Below are positions 18,773 through 29,547 of a stretch of 64,000 nt of DNA, piece by piece; position 1 is the stretch's first letter; every line of letters begins with the position of its first letter. Source of the stretch: Colwellia echini (GTDB lineage Bacteria; Pseudomonadota; Gammaproteobacteria; Enterobacterales; Alteromonadaceae); assembly GCF_002843355.2 (NCBI RefSeq), contig NZ_PJAI02000001.1, positions 600,070-664,069 of the forward strand. Reading direction: 5' to 3'. Position numbers and translations under genes: made by a program. The notes under the pieces are model-generated. The model ran no database searches, was not told the DNA's origin, and worked only from the letters and a program-made list of their open reading frames with translations.

Positions 18773-18904
18773 TTGTCTTTCCTAAAATATTGAGTAGCTA
18801 TTTCTTGAGGCTATTTGAGGCAATTAAAAGGAAAAAGCACGGTGTTGACCTAGTCAATAAGTACTTTTGACACATTAATTACTTTAAATAGCAAAAAGAC
18901 ATTG

Positions 18905-20320
18905 TTACGAATTTAAGTCTACAAAGTGACCTGTGATTGCAGCAGCTGCTGCCATTTCAGGGCTAACTAAGTGAGTACGACTACCACGACCTTGACGACC
19001 TTCAAAATTACGGTTACTTGTTGAAGCACAACGATCACCAGGGCCTAATACATCGTCATTCATACCTAAACACATTGAACAACCAGGTAAACGCCATTCA
19101 AAACCAGCATTAGTAAATATTTTGTCTAAGCCTTCTGCTTCTGCTTGTTCTTTAACGCGGTAAGAACCAGGTACAATGATCGCATCAACAGAATCAACAA
19201 CTTTTTGACCTGCATAACGTTCTACAATACCGGCTGCTGCGCGTAAATCTTCAATACGCGAATTGGTACAAGAGCCGATGAATACTTTATTCACTTGAAT
19301 ATCAGTCATCTTGGTGCCAGCTGTTAAATCCATGTATTTAAGTGCTTGTTTACATGATTCTTTCTCAACTGGATCACTGAAGTCTTCAGGAGAAGGTACA
19401 ATGCTGTCTACGCTAACTACTTGGCCCGGGTTTGTACCCCAAGTTACTTGTGCTTTAATATCTTTAGCATCTAAAGTTAATACTGCATCAAAAACAGCAT
19501 CGGCATCAGATCTTAAGTTTTTCCAATCAGCTACAGCCTGTTCAAATACTTCGCCTTTAGGTGCGTATTGACGGCCTTCAACATAATCAAAAGTGGTTTG
19601 ATCAGGAGCAACTAAACCGGCTTTGGCGCCAAATTCAATACTCATGTTACATACCGTCATACGCTCTTCCATGCTTAGCGCTTCAATGGCTTCACCACAG
19701 TATTCAACAACATAACCTGTTGCGCCTGCACTACCGGTTTTTCCGATAATTGCTAAGATTATATCTTTAGCACTAATACCTGCGCCAACATGGCCTCGTA
19801 CTTCAATTTTCATGGTTTTTGCTTTGTTTTGACGCAATGTTTGCGTAGCAAAAACGTGTTCAACTTCAGATGTACCTATACCAAAAGCTAAAGCACCAAA
19901 AGCACCATGTGTTGCAGTGTGAGAGTCACCACAAACAATAATTGTACCTGGTAAAGTCAAACCTAATTCAGGCCCCATAACATGGGCAATACCTTGGTTT
20001 TTGTGACCCATACCGAAAAGCTCGATACCAAATTCTTTACAGTTTTTTTCTAGTGCACGTAATTGATTTGCTGCACCTTCACCCGCGGCATCAATTTTGA
20101 TTGAGCGAGTAGATATGTTGTGATCCATAGTCGCGATAGTACGTTCTGGATGACGTACAGGGCGATTAAGAAAACGTAAGTTGGCAAATGCTTGCGGAGA
20201 TGTCACTTCATGAATTAAATGGCGATCAACATAAAGTAATGGTGTTTCGCCTTTAGCGTCTTCAACTAAATGCGTTTGCCATAATTTTTCATACATGGTT
20301 TGCGGGGTAGACGTTGTCAT
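18905..20320 (-). CDS. leuC: 3-isopropylmalate dehydratase large subunit
   Basis: 471 residues of aconitase fold. The [4Fe-4S] cluster cysteines are seen in FIGSCTNSR and in the pair [11 protein letters not shown]. Substrate-binding segments include [20 protein letters not shown] and [11 protein letters not shown]. It forms the heterodimer with LeuD. It starts 57 bp after leuB with an AAGAGAG-like ribosome-binding sequence. The gene order leuA-leuB-leuC-leuD is that of enterobacteria. Confidence 0.97.
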   Translation of the reverse strand: MTTSTPQTMYEKLWQTHLVEDAKGETPLLYVDRHLIHEVTSPQAFANLRFLNRPVRHPERTIATMDHNISTRSIKIDAAGEGAANQLRALEKNCKEFGIELFGMGHKNQGIAHVMGPELGLTLPGTIIVCGDSHTATHGAFGALAFGIGTSEVEHVFATQTLRQNKAKTMKIEVRGHVGAGISAKDIILAIIGKTGSAGATGYVVEYCGEAIEALSMEERMTVCNMSIEFGAKAGLVAPDQTTFDYVEGRQYAPKGEVFEQAVADWKNLRSDADAVFDAVLTLDAKDIKAQVTWGTNPGQVVSVDSIVPSPEDFSDPVEKESCKQALKYMDLTAGTKMTDIQVNKVFIGSCTNSRIEDLRAAAGIVERYAGQKVVDSVDAIIVPGSYRVKEQAEAEGLDKIFTNAGFEWRLPGCSMCLGMNDDVLGPGDRCASTSNRNFEGRQGRGSRTHLVSPEMAAAAAITGHFVDLNS

Positions 20321-20377
20321 TTTATGTGCTCTCTTTTCTTAAATTGCTTACTGTGCAATTACCTACAAGGTAATACG

Positions 20378-21466
<1,089 letters not shown>

Positions 21467-21649
21467 TTATGTGTTCTCTTTATCTTTAGAATTTTTCAAT
21501 TATCTGCAGGATTTTGTAAAGTCATGCAGATTATTTGTGTTAATTGCTTTGTATTGAACATCGGGTATCGATTATTTTCAGCTTAACAGTGGATAAAATT
21601 TTATTTATTTAACCAACGTGAATTAAGTTGAACTATTTACATCGTATTT

Positions 21650-23329
21650 TTATACAGCATTGTATTTTAACTGTTCGCGTTCATTATTCTCGGTACTGTT
21701 TGCTGACTTTAAGCTTGCAATAGTCATGGCACGATGAATGCTGTTTAACGCATTGATCAAAGCTTGACCTGAGGCTTCAATAACATCAGTTTCTAAACCA
21801 TAACCGTGGAAGTTTCTGCCTTGCCAGGTAATAACTAAATCGGCTTGCCCTAAACCATCTTCACCCGAGCCTTTATTTGAAATAGTGTAGTCACTTACTT
21901 CAAATTCAATATCAACACTTTGCTTGATTGCTTGGTAAAGCGCGTCAACAGGACCATTACCTGTAGCTGCGTGAATGATTACGTTATCTTCAACTTCTTT
22001 CTCGTCAGTAGAAGATTCATCAGTGTCATTAACTGCTTGTTCAGTTACTTGGTCAGCTGCTTTTTCACCTAATCTTAATTTGATGCTCGCTGTAGCAAAA
22101 TCACCGTCGCCACATTGCACATTGATCTTTTCTAACTGGAAAAAGTCTTTCAAGTCTTTTTGCTGTAATTTGAACACTAAGGCTTCTAAATCATCATCAA
22201 AAACTTGACCTTTTTTATCTGCTAACGCTAAGAAATCTGCGTATAACTCTTCAATTTCATAGTCAGCTTCTTTATAACCTAAACTTTCCATGCGGTGTTT
22301 AATTACATGACGACCACTACGCGAAGTTAAGTTTAATTTGGTTTTAGCAATGCCGACACTTTCAGGGGTCATTATCTCATAAGTATTGCTGGCTTTTAAC
22401 ATGCCATCTTGATGAATACCTGATGAGTGACTAAATGCATTACCGCCAACAATCGCTTTGTTTAATTGCACTGGCATATTACAAACCGTGCTTACTAATT
22501 TAGAAACACGCGCTATTTCTTGATGCTTGATATTCGTCTTAACGCCCAATAAAGCTTGGCGTGTTTTCATTATCATCGCCACTTCTTCTAATGAACAATT
22601 ACCAGCACGCTCACCAATACCGTTAATGGTACATTCAATTTGACGCGCACCTGCTTGCACCGCAGCCATAGAGTTAGCAACCGCTAAACCTAAATCGTTA
22701 TGACAATGTACAGAGATAACTGCTTGGTCGATATTCGGTACACGATTGAATAAGTTAGTAATAATACCTTGAAATTCAAACGGTAAAGTATAACCAACAG
22801 TATCAGGGATGTTTACCGTAGTAGCACCTGCTTTAATCGCGCTTTCGACCATGCGACATAAGTTGTCGATTGGTGTACGACCAGCATCTTCACAAGAAAA
22901 CTCAACGTCATCTGTATATTTACGTGCATGTTTTACAGCATGAATAGCCATAGCTTCAACATCTGAAAACTCTTTTTTCAATTTCTGCTGAACATGTACA
23001 TCAGAGGTAGAAATAAAAGTATGGATGCGAAATTGCTCGGCAACACCTAATGCTTGACCACAAGCATCAATATCGGCTTCAACAGCACGGGCTAAACCAC
23101 ATACCGTCGCATTTTTAATAACACGTGCAATTTGTTGTACTGATTCAAAATCACCTGGCGAAGACACAGGGAAACCAACTTCCATTACATCTACACCTAA
23201 ACGTTCAATCGCTAAGGCAATTTGTAGTTTTTCATGTACTGATAAGCTAGCATTTAATGCTTGTTCACCATCGCGTAAAGTGGTGTCAAAAATAATAACT
23301 TGGTCGTTGTCTATTTGTGATGTGCTCAT
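21650..23329 (-). CDS. leuA: 2-isopropylmalate synthase
   Basis: Condenses 2-ketoisovalerate with acetyl-CoA, the committed and leucine-inhibited step. I place the start at the ATG at 23329 (N-terminus [20 protein letters not shown]), with AAGGATAAG upstream, rather than 42 bp earlier at 23371; the product is 559 residues. The catalytic TIM barrel shows DTTLRDGEQ, the metal-binding HCHNDLGLA, and [11 protein letters not shown]. The C-terminal leucine-binding domain contains an acidic insertion relative to E. coli LeuA (523 residues), encoded near 21985-22070, between [10 protein letters not shown] and [12 protein letters not shown]. It is first in the leu operon, downstream of the attenuator. 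Confidence 0.96.
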   Translation of the reverse strand: MSTSQIDNDQVIIFDTTLRDGEQALNASLSVHEKLQIALAIERLGVDVMEVGFPVSSPGDFESVQQIARVIKNATVCGLARAVEADIDACGQALGVAEQFRIHTFISTSDVHVQQKLKKEFSDVEAMAIHAVKHARKYTDDVEFSCEDAGRTPIDNLCRMVESAIKAGATTVNIPDTVGYTLPFEFQGIITNLFNRVPNIDQAVISVHCHNDLGLAVANSMAAVQAGARQIECTINGIGERAGNCSLEEVAMIMKTRQALLGVKTNIKHQEIARVSKLVSTVCNMPVQLNKAIVGGNAFSHSSGIHQDGMLKASNTYEIMTPESVGIAKTKLNLTSRSGRHVIKHRMESLGYKEADYEIEELYADFLALADKKGQVFDDDLEALVFKLQQKDLKDFFQLEKINVQCGDGDFATASIKLRLGEKAADQVTEQAVNDTDESSTDEKEVEDNVIIHAATGNGPVDALYQAIKQSVDIEFEVSDYTISNKGSGEDGLGQADLVITWQGRNFHGYGLETDVIEASGQALINALNSIHRAMTIASLKSANSTENNEREQLKYNAV

Positions 23330-23434
23330 TTGTCTTATCCTTGTAAATCTTTGCTGATGTCGTGGTTTCAATCTTTATAACTAATCAATAGTTAATTGAT
23401 TTCTAGTTCACTAGTTTTAGCTAATCACGGACAT

Positions 23435-23465
23435 AAAAAAACCCGCGGTAATTAGCGCGGGTTTT
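23435..23465 (-). terminator. leu operon attenuator terminator
   Basis: Read on the minus strand, AAAACCCGCG (23465-23456) and CGCGGGTTTT (23447-23438) form a perfect 10-bp GC-rich stem with an 8-nt loop, followed by a run of seven T. It lies between the leader peptide gene (ending 23520) and leuA (starting 23329), the place for a leucine attenuator. Competing antiterminator pairing was not worked out in full. Confidence 0.88.
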
Positions 23466-23519
23466 AATTTATTTCTACTTTTATTCAATAATAATTTTGT
23501 TTTGAATAAGCAATAAAAC

Positions 23520-23588
23520 CTAGCCGCGCATGATGAATGCGAGGAGGAGGTTAGTGTTAATGTGCTTAATCATTCTTATCATTGTCAT
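23520..23588 (-). CDS. leuL: leu operon leader peptide (attenuation)
   Basis: A 22-codon ORF on the minus strand begins ATG ACA ATG at 23588 and ends with TAG at 23520, about 55 nt before the attenuator stem. It encodes a peptide with three consecutive leucines (NTNLLLAF), all written as CTC, a codon that looks uncommon here, where TTA predominates. Stalling of the ribosome at these codons when leucyl-tRNA is scarce would favour antitermination and leuABCD expression, as in the enterobacterial leu operon. The alternative ATGs at 23582 and 23573 would shorten the peptide without changing the Leu run. The overlapping plus-strand ORF is considered spurious. Confidence 0.85.
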   Translation of the reverse strand: MTMIRMIKHINTNLLLAFIMRG

Positions 23589-23664
23589 GTTCTTTTTGCG
23601 CTGGCGTGATTATACGGAAAATGCCGATAAAAATCACTCGTTAAATAAAGCTTTCTATAGCTTA

Positions 23665-23694
23665 TTAATAGCGCATTTAGTTGTGAGGTGTCAA
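23665..23694 (-). promoter_or_regulatory. Candidate promoter of the leu operon
   Basis: On the minus strand TTGACA (23694-23689) is followed after 18 bp by TATTAA (23670-23665), giving a leader transcript that starts about 70 nt before the leader peptide. A second possible -10, TATAAT (23614-23609), lacks a good -35. The remainder of the gap up to the glycosyltransferase stop at 23830 is AT-rich and featureless. Confidence 0.5.
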
Positions 23695-23829
23695 CGGTTA
23701 AATACAAAACTATATACTTTGATTGTAAAAATATGAATTTTGATAATCAATCATTTGTATTCATCTTGAAGTAGTTAGTCCTTTGTTTAAAAAGATCATT
23801 ACCTGAAAGCTATAACAAGCATGCCTTCA

Positions 23830-25467
23830 TTACCAAATACATGTGTGTTCAAGAGTTTTTTTATTACCTCTTAGATACCTTCTTGTTTTGCCCAAACTTA
23901 AATAAAGATCAAACACTGAACCAACGTCTAAATAGGTATTGTTAGGGTGTTTCTCAGTTAGCTTGTAAATTAACATATTACTCAAAACTCCGGCACAGAA
24001 AATAAAAACCTGATTTTCAATATTGTTCAAGCTTATATAAGCGTCAATATCAGCCAAGGTTTTTTCATAATCATCAACCCAAGCATTAATACCTATTCTA
24101 AAATCTTTAGTCACTTGAAAAGGCAAATTTTCAAGGCGTGCCTTATTAAAGCAAATAATATTAGTCTTTCTTTTAGAAATAGCTTCCACTGTTATATTTA
24201 AAAAATGAGGATAATTGCTGTTTACAAAAATAGCAGCCCACGTTAGTTGTTTTTCAGATTGATTGGAAAGCTCTTTTAAACTATCACAATAATCATCACC
24301 AACACAGCACCTAGCAGGTAACCCGACAAAGTAGTTTGAACTTTTAAAGGAAAGAGATTGGGTTAGTATTTTCCGATATTTCTCATCAGTAGTGTCATTG
24401 GGTGTATATTTGAAGCCACCAGTACTTTTGGATAAATCAATAGGCTCTCCTTTTATGATTAACATTTCACCGTCACCAAACCTAACAATAGAGAAATTTT
24501 CGTGGTTATTTAGTTTATCTGTAAAAAGAAGTAATTCATCGTTAAAGTGTTTAGTAATTGGCTGCTGCGTTAACGTTTTAGGAACATGTTTAACAGTTTT
24601 CCAACCGCCGTTGATATATTGCTCAATCATTCCTTCTATTTCGTCTGAAAAGCTATCACTTAGCTTTGAACGTGTCGAAATTTTGCCAAATTCAGCATTG
24701 CAACACCAAATACTCTGAACGTTTTTAGGATGGGGGGCAATATATGTTTTAATATCACCGTACTTTTTTGCCATATAACTTAGATGTATATCATCTGATT
24801 TATACCAGGCATGGGGCTCTTCACGCCAGATATACTGGAGGTGTTTCTTGTCAAAAAATAATGCTTGTTTAGCAAAGTCTACTTCAACAGGTGCTGCATT
24901 ATGATAACCATTCCACCCAATAATCAACTCTTGCTTCTTATCAATAATGGTACTATTGATAATAACACCTGAGCCGCCAATAATACCGTCAACCCCATTG
25001 TTGATAGTTTTTAAACAATTATCAAACCACTTAGGCTCAGGTTGAATATCATCATCAAAAAAAGCAAGATATTGTGTGCGGGCTAAATTAGCAATAGCAA
25101 ATTTACCCCATGAAAAAAAATTACTGTTATTTACTATAACTCTGTCAACTTGGCTTGAAACATCAGAAAGTTCTTCATTACTTTGATTAGACCAAAGCCA
25201 TATTTCAGTTGGTTTTATTGATTGATTTCTAATTGCAGTGATTTGCGATTCAATATTTTCAATGCGTTGAAATGCAGTAAGTATTACTGTTATTGAACTA
25301 TCTTCAGATAAGGAGAGGGGGGAAGCATTTTTATCAAAGGTTAAAGTGCTAAACCTTTGTTTTTCGTTTTTTGTTTTTGACGAAAAATTTAAAATTGTAG
25401 ACCTAAAAAAGTGAATTAGACCTGTCTGTAACCAAAATTTAATTTTTTGTTTTAACGGTAGCTTCAT
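23830..25467 (-). CDS. Two-domain glycosyltransferase: GT2 (GT-A) domain plus GT-D-type domain
   Basis: 545 residues. The N-terminal half (about 45-260) is a GT2-like GT-A domain: SITVILTAFQRIENIESQ, then the metal-binding YLAFFDDDIQPEPKW. The C-terminal half (about 310-540) resembles the GT-D fold glucosyltransferases formerly called DUF1792, with FSIVRFGDGEMLIIKGE, an FVGLPARCC segment and the end block FIFCAGVLSNMLIYKL...YLDVGSVFDLYL. It therefore probably carries out two sugar transfers in surface polysaccharide or glycoprotein assembly. Its start codon overlaps the stop of the upstream GT4 gene (ATGA), indicating translational coupling. The segment appears more AT-rich than its neighbours, consistent with lateral exchange of polysaccharide genes. 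Confidence 0.8.
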   Translation of the reverse strand: MKLPLKQKIKFWLQTGLIHFFRSTILNFSSKTKNEKQRFSTLTFDKNASPLSLSEDSSITVILTAFQRIENIESQITAIRNQSIKPTEIWLWSNQSNEELSDVSSQVDRVIVNNSNFFSWGKFAIANLARTQYLAFFDDDIQPEPKWFDNCLKTINNGVDGIIGGSGVIINSTIIDKKQELIIGWNGYHNAAPVEVDFAKQALFFDKKHLQYIWREEPHAWYKSDDIHLSYMAKKYGDIKTYIAPHPKNVQSIWCCNAEFGKISTRSKLSDSFSDEIEGMIEQYINGGWKTVKHVPKTLTQQPITKHFNDELLLFTDKLNNHENFSIVRFGDGEMLIIKGEPIDLSKSTGGFKYTPNDTTDEKYRKILTQSLSFKSSNYFVGLPARCCVGDDYCDSLKELSNQSEKQLTWAAIFVNSNYPHFLNITVEAISKRKTNIICFNKARLENLPFQVTKDFRIGINAWVDDYEKTLADIDAYISLNNIENQVFIFCAGVLSNMLIYKLTEKHPNNTYLDVGSVFDLYLSLGKTRRYLRGNKKTLEHTCIW

Positions 25468-26582
25468 TGATAGCCTTTGATCGTTTGTAAATAAAGATTT
25501 TCTAATACTTTATTTTGATGATTTATATTAAAGTGCTCTCGAACATGTTTTATTCCGGCATATGAAAATTTATTTCTTAGCTCAGTATCCGTTAATAATA
25601 ATTCTATTTTTTCACTTAAGGTATTAATATCACCTTCTTTAACTAATAAACCGGTCTTACCATCAATTACAGCCTCTTTTATGCCACCGGTATCGAAACT
25701 AATTATCGGCGTTCCCATCGCTTGTGCTTCGAGAAAGACCATTCCTAGTCCTTCTTCATTTCCTCTCGTCATTCGAATACTTGGCGCACATAAAATCCAA
25801 GCATTATCCATCAAATCTCTAATCTGCTCTCTTGATTGAGAGCCAACAAATTTGATGTTTTTATTTAATCTCCCTAATTCTTCAAGATATTTTCGCTGCA
25901 CGCCATCTCCAGCAATAATAACTTGAGCTTGTGGAAGCTTTTTCTCAACAAGTTGCATCGCTTTTAACAGGTAATCAACACCTTTTTGTTTTATTAAGCG
26001 ACCAACAAATAAAACAGTGGGTATATCATTATTCTCTTGTTTTGTTGAAAAAAAAGTACAATCAATTCCTGTGTATAATTGGATTATTTTTTCTTTTGGA
26101 CAATGATTTTCTAATAGTTTAGTTTCAATAAATTTTGACACGGCGATTATTATTTTTGCATTATCAAAGACTAATTTTCGATGTTTAGTATTGTATGAAA
26201 ATTTATCATTTTGAGTTATATCAGAGCCGTGGAATGTGACTACAAGAGGTATATCGAGGCTGTTAGCAATATTTACACAATAAAAACCACCTTTCCCAAA
26301 GTGGGCATGAATAATGGAAGGCTTCTTTGCTTGTAATGCGTGTTTCCATCGTTTTGGGACATAATAAAATACTTCTAATGCAAATTTAGATATATTTAGA
26401 TACTTTGTGTGTTCTTGTAATGTGCAGGTATCGGACTCCCCAATGAGTGACAGGCCCGTTTTATCTTTCCTAAAGCCAATAAAAGTAGGAATGAACTGTT
26501 TTAATCCTTTTGTTTGTGCTGCGACAAAGGTATTGGATCGAGGGAGTACTTTTTTGGTAAAGATTAAAATATTATACTTCAT
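25464..26582 (-). CDS. GT4-family glycosyltransferase
   Basis: About 372 residues with the GT-B fold. The N-terminal acceptor domain has IIHAHFGKGGFYCVNIA and VTFHGSD. The C-terminal domain has VLFVGRLIKQKGVDYLLKA and the nucleotide-sugar-binding EX7E region in GNEEGLGMVFLEAQAMGTP. This pattern is typical of WcaL/colanic-acid-type retaining transferases. The ORF can be extended to a TTG at 26588, but the ATG at 26582 is preferred; no strong Shine-Dalgarno sequence is visible. It overlaps the next gene by 4 bp and follows 26598-27491 by 15 bp. These three form one minus-strand operon. Confidence 0.87.
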   Translation of the reverse strand: MKYNILIFTKKVLPRSNTFVAAQTKGLKQFIPTFIGFRKDKTGLSLIGESDTCTLQEHTKYLNISKFALEVFYYVPKRWKHALQAKKPSIIHAHFGKGGFYCVNIANSLDIPLVVTFHGSDITQNDKFSYNTKHRKLVFDNAKIIIAVSKFIETKLLENHCPKEKIIQLYTGIDCTFFSTKQENNDIPTVLFVGRLIKQKGVDYLLKAMQLVEKKLPQAQVIIAGDGVQRKYLEELGRLNKNIKFVGSQSREQIRDLMDNAWILCAPSIRMTRGNEEGLGMVFLEAQAMGTPIISFDTGGIKEAVIDGKTGLLVKEGDINTLSEKIELLLTDTELRNKFSYAGIKHVREHFNINHQNKVLENLYLQTIKGYQ

Positions 26583-26597
26583 GTTCAATAATCTGAA

Positions 26598-27491
26598 TTA
26601 TTCTTGTAAACGCCTAATCTTACTGCGGACTCTGGAAATACTCGAGTCTTTAGTGTAGCGACCTTTCTGTACATGACGAATTTGGAATACGCCATCAATT
26701 TCTAATGGAATACCCTCACTAGAAATCAACCATTTAAATGCGGTGTCTTCGTAGGTTTTACGCCAGCGATCATCTTCAGTTTGAAACATTTTTAATTTTT
26801 CACAATAACCAATAGCGCGAGCTACGTCGCCGTGAACTATTTGAAAAGCGCCTTTGGCTTTGTCGCGTGAATGTAAGCTAAAGCCTTCAGTATCAATATT
26901 AACAAGGTGAGGTTCACTGTCTTGACGTAGCATAGGATCGTCTTGCTCTAACATTTCAGTGGTGCGTTCTTGTCGAGGGTAATATAAAGTTTCTTGCTTA
27001 CCTTGTAATTGCTCGGCAAGTGAATCTAAACAGTTTTCGTGAAAAATAATATCGCAATCGGTAAACCATAACCAATCAGCATTAGTGGTGCGGGCTGCAA
27101 TATTGCGACCAATACCGCGTCTAAATAGTTTGCCTTTAGATAGAGCTTGAAAATTCCAAGTGACATTTTCTACTGTTTTTTGGCTAAAAAAGTCAACTAC
27201 GGCTTGGCTCTTGGTATCTTCTTTAGCGTAAAAAACAGTAACAGTGAGTGCACATTTTGTTGGCGGGTAATTAACAAATGAACTTAATTGATAGGTAAGC
27301 ATGTTGGAATAACCCCAACAATGGCTGACTATTTCTAAATTGAAAAAGCCATCAACAGCGTTGCGATCTTTTACTGCCGGTAATGGTGCTCTAAACCAAG
27401 AGGTTGGCATTATTTTCGTTAGGATCAAACGAAAAAAATGAATGGCATAAGTGTTATACCAGCGAGGAGTATAAGTTTTAGTTGGTTTCAT
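26598..27491 (-). CDS. GT2-like glycosyltransferase (GT-A fold)
   Basis: About 297 residues. A GT-A core is visible: SHCWGYSNMLTYQLSSFV near the start of the domain, RRGIGRNIAARTTNADW, and the metal-binding FTDCDIIFHENCL. The C-terminal part has TEDDRWRKTYEDTAFKWL, where acidic residues fit the catalytic base position. Sugar and acceptor are unknown. The ATG at 27491 is chosen over an upstream TTG at 27497. It is the first gene of the three-gene glycosyltransferase run, 149 bp downstream of the Wzi-family gene, with no terminator seen between them. Confidence 0.78.
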   Translation of the reverse strand: MKPTKTYTPRWYNTYAIHFFRLILTKIMPTSWFRAPLPAVKDRNAVDGFFNLEIVSHCWGYSNMLTYQLSSFVNYPPTKCALTVTVFYAKEDTKSQAVVDFFSQKTVENVTWNFQALSKGKLFRRGIGRNIAARTTNADWLWFTDCDIIFHENCLDSLAEQLQGKQETLYYPRQERTTEMLEQDDPMLRQDSEPHLVNIDTEGFSLHSRDKAKGAFQIVHGDVARAIGYCEKLKMFQTEDDRWRKTYEDTAFKWLISSEGIPLEIDGVFQIRHVQKGRYTKDSSISRVRSKIRRLQE

Positions 27492-27640
27492 TAACAAGTT
27501 CGCTTATTGATTCATTATTATTACCGAGTACTAGAGTATACCACTATTTTAATTTTTTAATTAATCGTTAATTATTAAATGCTTGTTAGATAATAAATTA
27601 ATTTGATGCTTTTAACTTATTTAGTCATTAATCAAAACAG

Positions 27641-29218
27641 CTAGAAGGCGTTAAATCGGTATTCCCACTTTATATAAGCATCAATTTCAGTGCCACTTTC
27701 ATAAAGAGGTGCTTCATCAGTTACTGCTGTAATGGTGTTTATGTCATTCCCGTAGTCTGAGTTAGTTACTAAAACTCCTAACGTAAAGCGGGAATCCAAG
27801 GCAATAAATTTGTAATAGCCGTCAAATTGTAAAACATCTTCAGCAACTTTTGATACCGAATTTCCTTGATTAATATTATCAGGGTAACGGTCAATATTAT
27901 CGGTATTTAAGTCGACTTTTCTAAATTTTAATTGCCAGCTATTGCCCGCTTCGGTTTGCATTAAAAAAGTCGCCACTAACGACTGTGCGTCATTGTCATA
28001 GGTTGAACCTATGGTGCGAGTGTAATAACGATAACCCGAATTATAAGTGCCATGCTCATAAAAGCAGTTAAGTGTTGTAGTACCCGTACCGCCACAAGCT
28101 ACTTGAGTATCAGTATATTCTAGGTTGGCAAATACACGTTGATTAAATAAAGTGAAGCGCGTTTCAATGCCGTAAGTATCGGCTTTGTCTGTTATTAATC
28201 CCGCATTTGGTGAACCATCTTCACCTATAGTTTGAAAGTACAAAGCATATGGAAGATCTAGTAATGTGTCTGACCAACGTATGTCGTAGCCGGCTAAATG
28301 ATTACCTTGAAAAGTGTTTTGTGATTCATCACAATCAGGTTGGTCATTAGCACACTCTTTACTACCGAAAAGAATATCAAAAAAATCACCTATTGAACTA
28401 GGTTGTCCTTCACCTGCCCATTGAAATGACCAAGAGCCACCTATTTCAAGACCTCGAAATGGGCGCATAGTTGCACGAGTGCTCCATAGCAAGGTGTCAG
28501 GTACTGCTCTGTCTTCTTCAAGTTTTGCCATTTGTGCGGTTAATGTCCAAGGGCCTATCCAGCTTAACCAAGGTGTTTCAAATGCGTCTGAATTATCACG
28601 AGTAAAGCTCATTGCAGGTAATGGTCTAGCATTGGTGGTCATTATCAAGTTAGTATCAACACCAGGTCCCCACCAACGATCAATAGCCCCCGCAGTTAAT
28701 ACCCAGTTACCTAATTTATACGCAAGATAACTACCGTCGATATTGACATCACTGCCCTGATTTAAGTCAGGGTTATCATCTAAGCCTAAACGGTAATTAA
28801 CTTGGAATTTCCCCGCTAGATTACCAACAAAAAATTCATCAGATAACTCAATGTCACCTTTGTCAAAATCGGCATTGCCAAAGCTGGTAAAACGTTTTGC
28901 ATCCGTGGCTAGGTAAACGGTTTGTTTGGTAATGTTGTTATGATCCGAGGCATATTTGAAGTTATATCTAACATGGCTAAGCGCTTGTAACTGTGCGTCG
29001 TTTAATAAAGAAGTGTTTGCTGACATGATATCGCCTTTAATGGCGTTCCACATCAACGGATATGTTGTTACTGGGGCGGTAATAATACCGGCATCCGCAA
29101 GTAATTGAATATCATTTCTAAGGGCTAGATTATCAGGCTCGACCCAAGGTGCAGCTAAGCTTGGAGTTAAAGAAGATAAAGCGATAACTAAACTGGCCAA
29201 AATAGGCTTTAACAACAT
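27641..29218 (-). CDS. Wzi-family outer-membrane capsule assembly protein
   Basis: 525 residues with an N-terminal signal peptide (hydrophobic segment, then SLAAPW, cleavage near residue 23). The mature part matches the Wzi/capsule assembly family: a short helical N-terminus (LRNDIQLLADAGII...YPLMWNAIKGDI), then alternating amphipathic beta strands to a C-terminal aromatic residue (WEYRFNAF), as in outer-membrane barrels. Diagnostic segments are GAIDRWWGPGVDTNLIMTTNARP and PMSFTRD-like sequence following it. Wzi is a surface lectin that helps attach capsular polysaccharide. Its neighbourhood of glycosyltransferases on both sides fits a surface polysaccharide role. Confidence 0.88.
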   Translation of the reverse strand: MLLKPILASLVIALSSLTPSLAAPWVEPDNLALRNDIQLLADAGIITAPVTTYPLMWNAIKGDIMSANTSLLNDAQLQALSHVRYNFKYASDHNNITKQTVYLATDAKRFTSFGNADFDKGDIELSDEFFVGNLAGKFQVNYRLGLDDNPDLNQGSDVNIDGSYLAYKLGNWVLTAGAIDRWWGPGVDTNLIMTTNARPLPAMSFTRDNSDAFETPWLSWIGPWTLTAQMAKLEEDRAVPDTLLWSTRATMRPFRGLEIGGSWSFQWAGEGQPSSIGDFFDILFGSKECANDQPDCDESQNTFQGNHLAGYDIRWSDTLLDLPYALYFQTIGEDGSPNAGLITDKADTYGIETRFTLFNQRVFANLEYTDTQVACGGTGTTTLNCFYEHGTYNSGYRYYTRTIGSTYDNDAQSLVATFLMQTEAGNSWQLKFRKVDLNTDNIDRYPDNINQGNSVSKVAEDVLQFDGYYKFIALDSRFTLGVLVTNSDYGNDINTITAVTDEAPLYESGTEIDAYIKWEYRFNAF

Positions 29219-29508
29219 CGAAACGTCCTAAAAATAAAGTACTATTAGATATAAAAATATCAACTGGAAAAAGTAAAAATTGACGAAGAATTCTAAAAAT
29301 CAAAAAATACTTAGCAATATAAAGTGAATAAAATTTTTGAGATTGTAGCAGTCTTACCTATTTATCTCATCTATTGTTTGGAGTAAGTAACAAAAAACAG
29401 TAATCGGTATTAGAGGAAACGATAGTTTTCAGGTAAAATATATGATTTTAATCATCTTTATTTACTAGAGTATGTTGATCTCTCAGGGGGAATATTAAAC
29501 CCAAAGAG

Positions 29509-29547
29509 CAGCGTTTGTTCAATATTATATTTTAGGTAGCGCGCTTT
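29509..29547 (+). promoter_or_regulatory. Possible JUMPstart/ops-like element before the glycosyltransferase pair
   Basis: CAGCGTTTG (29509-29517) and GGTAGCGCGCTTT (29535-29547) resemble the two ends of the enterobacterial JUMPstart sequence (CAGCGCTTTG ... GGCGGTAGCGTG), at nearly the same spacing (26 versus 29 bp). The ops part recruits RfaH to polysaccharide operons. It immediately precedes the ATG, so AGGTAG could equally be just a ribosome-binding site. The rest of the 329-bp divergent gap from the Wzi-family gene is AT-rich, with no other motif I can name. Confidence 0.3.

Noticed and set aside
23330..23371. 14-codon N-terminal extension of LeuA
   Set aside because: Family members start just before the [12 protein letters not shown] block, and AAGGATAAG is placed for the ATG at 23329.
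23530..23736. Plus-strand ORF of 68 codons upstream of leuA
   Set aside because: It lies antisense over the leu leader peptide and promoter, has no ribosome-binding sequence or recognisable product, and is explained by the leader on the other strand.
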